Shown here one piece after another: positions 60,501-64,000 of a stretch of DNA of 64,000 bases; the first letter of the stretch is position 1; every line of letters begins with the position of its first letter. Source of the stretch: Methylobacterium phyllostachyos (lineage in GTDB: Bacteria; Pseudomonadota; Alphaproteobacteria; Rhizobiales; Beijerinckiaceae); contig NZ_FNHS01000022.1 of the NCBI RefSeq assembly GCF_900103445.1, forward strand, positions 13,571-77,570, given 5' to 3'. A program made the position numbers and the translations under genes. The notes beneath the pieces were generated by a model that was not told the DNA's origin, did not search any database, and worked only from the letters and a program-made list of their open reading frames with translations.

Positions 60501-63500
60501 CCAGGTGCTGAGCCGTCCGCGCCTGACCCAGACGCCCTGGCAGCTCCACGCCCAGGCCAAGATCGTCGAGGGCACCTTCTCGGCCCCGAAGACTCCGGAT
60601 CTCGACGGATTCAGCTTCGAGACGGCGGGCGAGCACGTGCTCTCCGGCGACGCGCTCTACGCCAAGGCCCTCGCCTCGGGCCTCGCCTTCGGTCCGAGCT
60701 TCCAGCAGGTCGCCATGAGCGCCCGGCTGGATGACGCCACGATCGTATCCGACCTGCTGCCGGCCGAGCCCGATACCCGCTACGGCCTCGTGCCAAACCG
60801 GTTGGATGCCTGTTTCCACGGGCTGATCCTGCTCTTCGCCGACCTGCTCGGCGAGAACGGCGGCAAGGCCTACATCCCGGTGCGCTTCGGCGAGGTGCGG
60901 CTGCTGCGCCCCGGCGCGGTGATCGCCCGCTCGATCATCCGGACCCGCCGGTGCAACGAGCGCTCGATCCTGGCGGACTTCACCCTGCTCGATGCCGAGG
61001 GGGCGGTGATCGCCACGATCCGCGAGGGCCGGTTCCAGGCCCTGCGCGCCAAGAATGGCGGTGACCTCTCGGCCTTCGCGATCTCGCAGGTGCCGGAACT
61101 CGCCACCGAGCCGACCGCGATCCCGATGGAGCGCCGTCCGAGCGTGGCCGCGCGTCTGCGTCCGCTCGCCGCCGAGGCGAAGGGGCCGGCCGACGCCGCC
61201 CTGTCGCCGGGCCACCTCCTGCTGGAGGGCTGGGCGACCTCGCTCGCCTACCGTCTCGCCTCGGGGCTGGCACAGGGCGAGACCGTCTCGGTCACCGACA
61301 GCCGCGTGCCGGAATCCCTGCGGCCCTGGCTGCTGAACGCCCTCTACGCCCTGGAGAGCAGCGGGCTCGCCGAGCGTGCCGGCCAGAACTGGACGCTGGG
61401 TGACGGCTCGGCCCTCCCGGCCCCCGACGAGATCATGCGCTGGATCGCCGGCGACCATCCGGACCTCTCGGCCGAGCTGGTGCTGATCGCCGATGTCGGC
61501 GCCCTGGTCGACCGGCTGCTCGCCGGTACGCTGAGTGACGCGCCGGCCCTGCCGCAGGGGGCGATCGACGCCTTCGTGCTGCGCTCGGCCACCGCACGCC
61601 ACGGCGCCGACGTGGTCGCCGGCCTGATCGAGCGCAGCCACGCGCAGCTCCCCAAGGAGCGGGCGCTGCGGGTTCTGCAGGTGGGCTTCGGTCCGCTCTC
61701 GGCCCAGGCTGCGACCTTTGCCGCCGCCGCGGAGGCCCGGCTGACCGTGTTCGAGACCGACCGTCGGCTCGCCGAGCGCGCCCGCCTGTCGCTCGGCCGC
61801 GCCGCCGCCGTGGTGGAGGCCGCCGACGAGCTCGCCCCCGGCAGCTTCGACCTCATCCTGGCGGCCAGCAGCCTGCATCGTGGCGACCGGTCCCTGCCGG
61901 GCCAGCTCGCTGCGGCACTCGCCACCGGCGGCCTGCTGGTGGCGGTGGAGCCGGGGGCCTCCCTGTTCCGCGACCTCGTGTTCGGCCTGACCCCAGGCTG
62001 GTTCGAGGAGGCGGTCGGTGGTCTGCCGGTCGGCCGGCTCGAGGATATCGAGGGCTGGCAGCGCACCCTCAGCGCCCACGGCCTCGTCAAGGTCGAGGTC
62101 GAGCGCGCGGCCTCGGCCAACGGCGACGACCTGCTGCTGACGGCGGAGGCGCCGGTGCGTCCGGGCCCGGCCCCGGCGCAGAGCTTCGCCTTCATCATCG
62201 GCTCCGACGACGAGTTCGCGGCCGAGACCGCCTCCTCCCTGGCGACCCTGCTGGTCGCGGGTGGGGTGCATGTCTCGATCATCCTCGACTCCGAGACTTC
62301 CCTGATGGAGCTGGAGAAGGAGACCCCCGACACGGTGGTGTTCTTGGCCGGCGCCTTCACCCGCGGCGGCGAGGCGTCCGAGCGGCTGCGTGACCGCTGC
62401 CTCAGCCTGAAGCGCTGCACCGAGCACCTCGGTGCCCGCCAGACCCGCCTCTGGGTCGTGGCCCCGGGCGCGACCCGCGATCGCGGTGGCCAGACCACCA
62501 ACATCGAGGCCGGCGTGTGGGCCTTCTCCCGCACTCTCGCCAACGAGGCCCCGAACCTCGACGTCCGCCGCATCGACCTCTCCCCCGAGATGTCGTCGAA
62601 GCGCGCCTCCGAGCGCCTGCGCGACCTCATCCTCTCCGGCACGCCGGAGACCGAGATCGTGCTGGACGACGAGCGGACCCAGGTCGTGCGCTTCCATGCC
62701 GGCCGGCCGCAGCATCGGGATCCGGCGGATCTGGTGCCGGCCGAGGCCGCGCGCCTGGAGCGCAGCAACACCGGCGGCCTGAGCGAGATGGTCTGGGGTC
62801 CGGCCGAGCGCCGTACCCCCGGCAAGGGCGAGATGGAGATCGCGGTCGAGGCCACCGGCCTCAACTTCCGCGACGTTCTCTGGGCGCTCTCGATGCTCCC
62901 GGAAGAAATCCTGGAGGACGGCTTCGCCGGCCCCCGCCTCGGCCTCGAATGCGCCGGCCGCGTCACCGCCGTCGGCCCGGGGGTCAAGGGCTTCAAGGTC
63001 GGCGACCCGGTCGTCGCCTTCGCCCAGTCGGGTTTTGCGACTCACATCGTGGTGCCGGACCTCGTCGTCGCGCCGATGCCGCAGGGCCTCGACCCGATGG
63101 CCGCCGCCACCGTGCCAGTGGCCTTCCTCACTGCCTATTACGGCCTCGTCTCCTGCGCCCGGATGCGGCGCGGCGAGTGGGTGCTGGTCCATGGCGGCGC
63201 GGGCGGCGTCGGGCTGGCGGCCCTGCAGATCGCCAAGCTCAAGGGCGCGCGGGTCATCGCCACGGCGGGCTCCCGCGAGAAGCGCGCGCTGGTGAAGGCT
63301 TTGGGGGCCGAGCATGTGCTCGATTCCCGCTCCCTCGCCTTCGTGGACGAGGTCCGGGCGATCACCGGCGACGGCGTCGACATCGTGCTGAACAGCCTGT
63401 TCGGCGAGGCGATGGAGCGCTCGCTCAACGCGCTGCGGCCGTTCGGCCGCTTCATCGAGCTGGGCAAGCGCGACTACGTCGCCAACACCCATATCGGCCT

Positions 63501-64000
63501 GCGCCCGTTCCGGCGGAACCTCAGCTACTTCGGCGTCGACCTCGATCAGGTGATCCAGCACCAGGGCGATGACGGCGCGCGGATGTTCCGCGAGGTGATG
63601 GCCCTGTTCAACGACGGTGGCCTGAAGCCCCTGCCCTACCAGCCCTTCACGGCGGCCGAGACCTCGGACGCGTTCCGGCTGATGCAGCAGTCGGGTCACA
63701 TCGGAAAGATCGTGATCAGCCCGCCGAAGGCCGGCACGATCATGAAGGACACGGCGAAGCCGTTCACGGTCTCGGAGACGGGCGTCCATCTGCTCACCGG
63801 CGGCCTCGGCGGCTTCGGCCTGGAGGCGGCGCGCTGGCTGATCGACCGGGGTGCCAAGCACCTCGTGCTGGCCGGCCGCAAGGGCGCGGCCACCGACGAG
63901 GCCAAGGCGATCGTCGCCGAGCTGTCGGCCCGGGGCGTGACTGTCGAGGCGAAGGCCGTCGACATCACGAGCCGCGCCTCGGTGGACCGGCTGCTCGCCG
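57553..64000 (+). CDS. Type I polyketide synthase, highly reducing (5' part, truncated by window end)
   Basis: One continuous frame of 2149 codons from a GTG at 57553 to the window edge. Domains: KS (residues 5-425) with C175 in VDTACSSS, H310 in EAHGTGT and H348 in NIGHTEP; AT (about 530-825) with S621 in GHSVGE and YAFH, pointing to malonyl-CoA although the usual HAFH is altered; DH (about 890-1160) with H921 in HKVDGQVIMP and the aspartate in RLDACFH; a methyltransferase-like region (about 1340-1480) whose SAM loop reads VLQVGFGPLSA and seems degenerate; a structural KR part; ER (about 1755-2055) with HGGAGGVGLAALQ; and the start of a KR at 2077 with TGGLGGFG. This is a fully reducing, iterative-type synthase; the product is probably a reduced acyl chain. 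ACP and any release domain lie outside. Confidence 0.95.
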   Translation, partial: MTQRTDIAIVGRACRLPGAPSVDGLWSLLSEGRCAVSKVPADRFSLERFAHPRAHERGKSYTWAAGVIDDVWSFDPAVFGISPREAEQMDPQQRMLLELTWEALEDAGLRPSSVAGSHIGVFVGASSLDYGNLRILDAPSGDAYAATGNTLSIISNRISYIFDLKGPSFTVDTACSSSLVAFDNAVQAIRSGRVDTAVVAGVNVLASPFNFICFSTAQMLSRTGLCQAFSKNADGYVRSEGGVVFVLQSAEAARRNGATVRAVVSASGINSDGRTTGISLPSGYAQGALLEKVYREAEIGLDDLAFMEAHGTGTPVGDPIEASAIGSKLGRGRRAPLPIGSIKTNIGHTEPVSGLAGLMKATLALEHDLVPPSLHAAELNPEIPFDELNLHVVREAMPITRGSRERFAGVNSFGFGGTNAHVVITDAPAWATQAGAAAEPKAQVLLLSAQTRAALNELALDYAERLEAEPAQVTTVAAAVAHRRERMPARLAIALDGKTDVAAALRAVGEGEDSQDAFTGTAVDRVAEVAFIYSGNGSQWAGMGREAYEENAVFRATFDRIDTLFQTYSDWSLKDALYADDLDARLALTSVSQPLIFAIESASTAALKAKGLIPSYVLGHSVGEIAAAEAAGILSLEDAVRVIYYRSHHQETTHGQGTMAVLLMPSEEVETFLKDFPTLDIAAYNSPKAVTVAGPVADIEAALKALSRKRRRGRKLDLAYAFHGRLMDPTEKPLLRDLAGLKAKTGTTAMVSTVTGEVLDGSHFGANYWWRNIREPVRFCEAVQDATRRGARVFVEVGPRATLMSHVGDAVEPLGIETATVGVMHRKASGGDPIAKAVSAALVQGAQVDEAVLFGDAPKGDVRLPTYPWQRRPFRLADTTEGVGAMSPRPYHPLIGSRTAYDGLEWNGFVDPVTVPELEDHKVDGQVIMPGAGFVEMALACVREAMRDDEVVLADFEIVAPMVFAEEALREVAVRLSGSGNGIQVLSRPRLTQTPWQLHAQAKIVEGTFSAPKTPDLDGFSFETAGEHVLSGDALYAKALASGLAFGPSFQQVAMSARLDDATIVSDLLPAEPDTRYGLVPNRLDACFHGLILLFADLLGENGGKAYIPVRFGEVRLLRPGAVIARSIIRTRRCNERSILADFTLLDAEGAVIATIREGRFQALRAKNGGDLSAFAISQVPELATEPTAIPMERRPSVAARLRPLAAEAKGPADAALSPGHLLLEGWATSLAYRLASGLAQGETVSVTDSRVPESLRPWLLNALYALESSGLAERAGQNWTLGDGSALPAPDEIMRWIAGDHPDLSAELVLIADVGALVDRLLAGTLSDAPALPQGAIDAFVLRSATARHGADVVAGLIERSHAQLPKERALRVLQVGFGPLSAQAATFAAAAEARLTVFETDRRLAERARLSLGRAAAVVEAADELAPGSFDLILAASSLHRGDRSLPGQLAAALATGGLLVAVEPGASLFRDLVFGLTPGWFEEAVGGLPVGRLEDIEGWQRTLSAHGLVKVEVERAASANGDDLLLTAEAPVRPGPAPAQSFAFIIGSDDEFAAETASSLATLLVAGGVHVSIILDSETSLMELEKETPDTVVFLAGAFTRGGEASERLRDRCLSLKRCTEHLGARQTRLWVVAPGATRDRGGQTTNIEAGVWAFSRTLANEAPNLDVRRIDLSPEMSSKRASERLRDLILSGTPETEIVLDDERTQVVRFHAGRPQHRDPADLVPAEAARLERSNTGGLSEMVWGPAERRTPGKGEMEIAVEATGLNFRDVLWALSMLPEEILEDGFAGPRLGLECAGRVTAVGPGVKGFKVGDPVVAFAQSGFATHIVVPDLVVAPMPQGLDPMAAATVPVAFLTAYYGLVSCARMRRGEWVLVHGGAGGVGLAALQIAKLKGARVIATAGSREKRALVKALGAEHVLDSRSLAFVDEVRAITGDGVDIVLNSLFGEAMERSLNALRPFGRFIELGKRDYVANTHIGLRPFRRNLSYFGVDLDQVIQHQGDDGARMFREVMALFNDGGLKPLPYQPFTAAETSDAFRLMQQSGHIGKIVISPPKAGTIMKDTAKPFTVSETGVHLLTGGLGGFGLEAARWLIDRGAKHLVLAGRKGAATDEAKAIVAELSARGVTVEAKAVDITSRASVDRLLA

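Noticed and set aside
58351..63861. A 1836-codon open frame on the minus strand opposite the polyketide synthase
   Set aside because: Its translation is rich in Arg, His, Gln, Asp and Gly with no domain, as expected from the antisense of GC-rich coding DNA. The plus strand carries all catalytic motifs in a single frame.

Overview
The window is GC-rich DNA from an alphaproteobacterium, most likely a Methylobacterium/Methylorubrum-type methylotroph. Four things point there. A protein family tied to tetrahydromethanopterin-linked C1 transfer lies beside a HisA-like partner (49.5-51.5 kb). There is a large hopanoid (hpn) cluster. PdhB carries an N-terminal lipoyl domain. Intergenic regions hold recurring palindromic repeats. 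No rRNA, tRNA, CRISPR array or insertion sequence was seen. Gene identities come from reading motifs and overall protein similarity by eye, not from searches.

Layout. 0-3.3 kb: pyrB (minus) flanked by inverted copies of a repeat, then a cytochrome b / Tat-lipoprotein molybdoenzyme pair. 3.5-9 kb: two topoisomerase genes, topA and parE; parE has a near-consensus promoter placed so that its mRNA would be leaderless. 9-17.8 kb: a PRC-barrel protein, an outer-membrane beta-barrel protein, a DEAD-box helicase, a GGDEF protein, an A-type Fe-S carrier, a PLP-dependent ammonia-lyase and a low-GC strip with one unknown membrane protein. 17.8-32 kb: on the minus strand, the conserved alphaproteobacterial order kdsA - eno - ftsB - pdhA - pdhB - pdhC - lpd, opened up by plus-strand genes (cyclase, queF, methyltransferase) and by three accessory genes inside the pdh group (DUF5076, Uma2-type and DUF559-type nuclease folds).

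33-47.3 kb: an FkbM-type methyltransferase, an alpha/beta hydrolase and then the hopanoid region. hpnL-hpnM-hpnI-hpnJ-hpnK run on plus, a MarR-GNAT regulator with a perfect 20-bp palindrome at its start follows, hpnN is on minus and hpnH on plus. Divergent from hpnL is a gene whose product closely resembles vertebrate glycine amidinotransferase (GATM/AGAT), with the Asp/His/Cys catalytic set intact. HpnI/HpnK/HpnJ build the aminocyclitol ether head group of bacteriohopanetetrol, and Methylobacterium is known to make a guanidine-substituted form of that lipid. The amidinotransferase is therefore a strong candidate for the guanidinylation step. I regard this as the most interesting system in the window.

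47.5-64 kb: a lytic transglycosylase, leuD, the divergent HisA-like / C1-transfer genes, rplS, a HAD-type pyrimidine 5'-nucleotidase next to argB, ugd, and the first 6.4 kb of a type I polyketide synthase (KS-AT-DH-degenerate MT-ER-KR) that runs off the right edge in one open frame.
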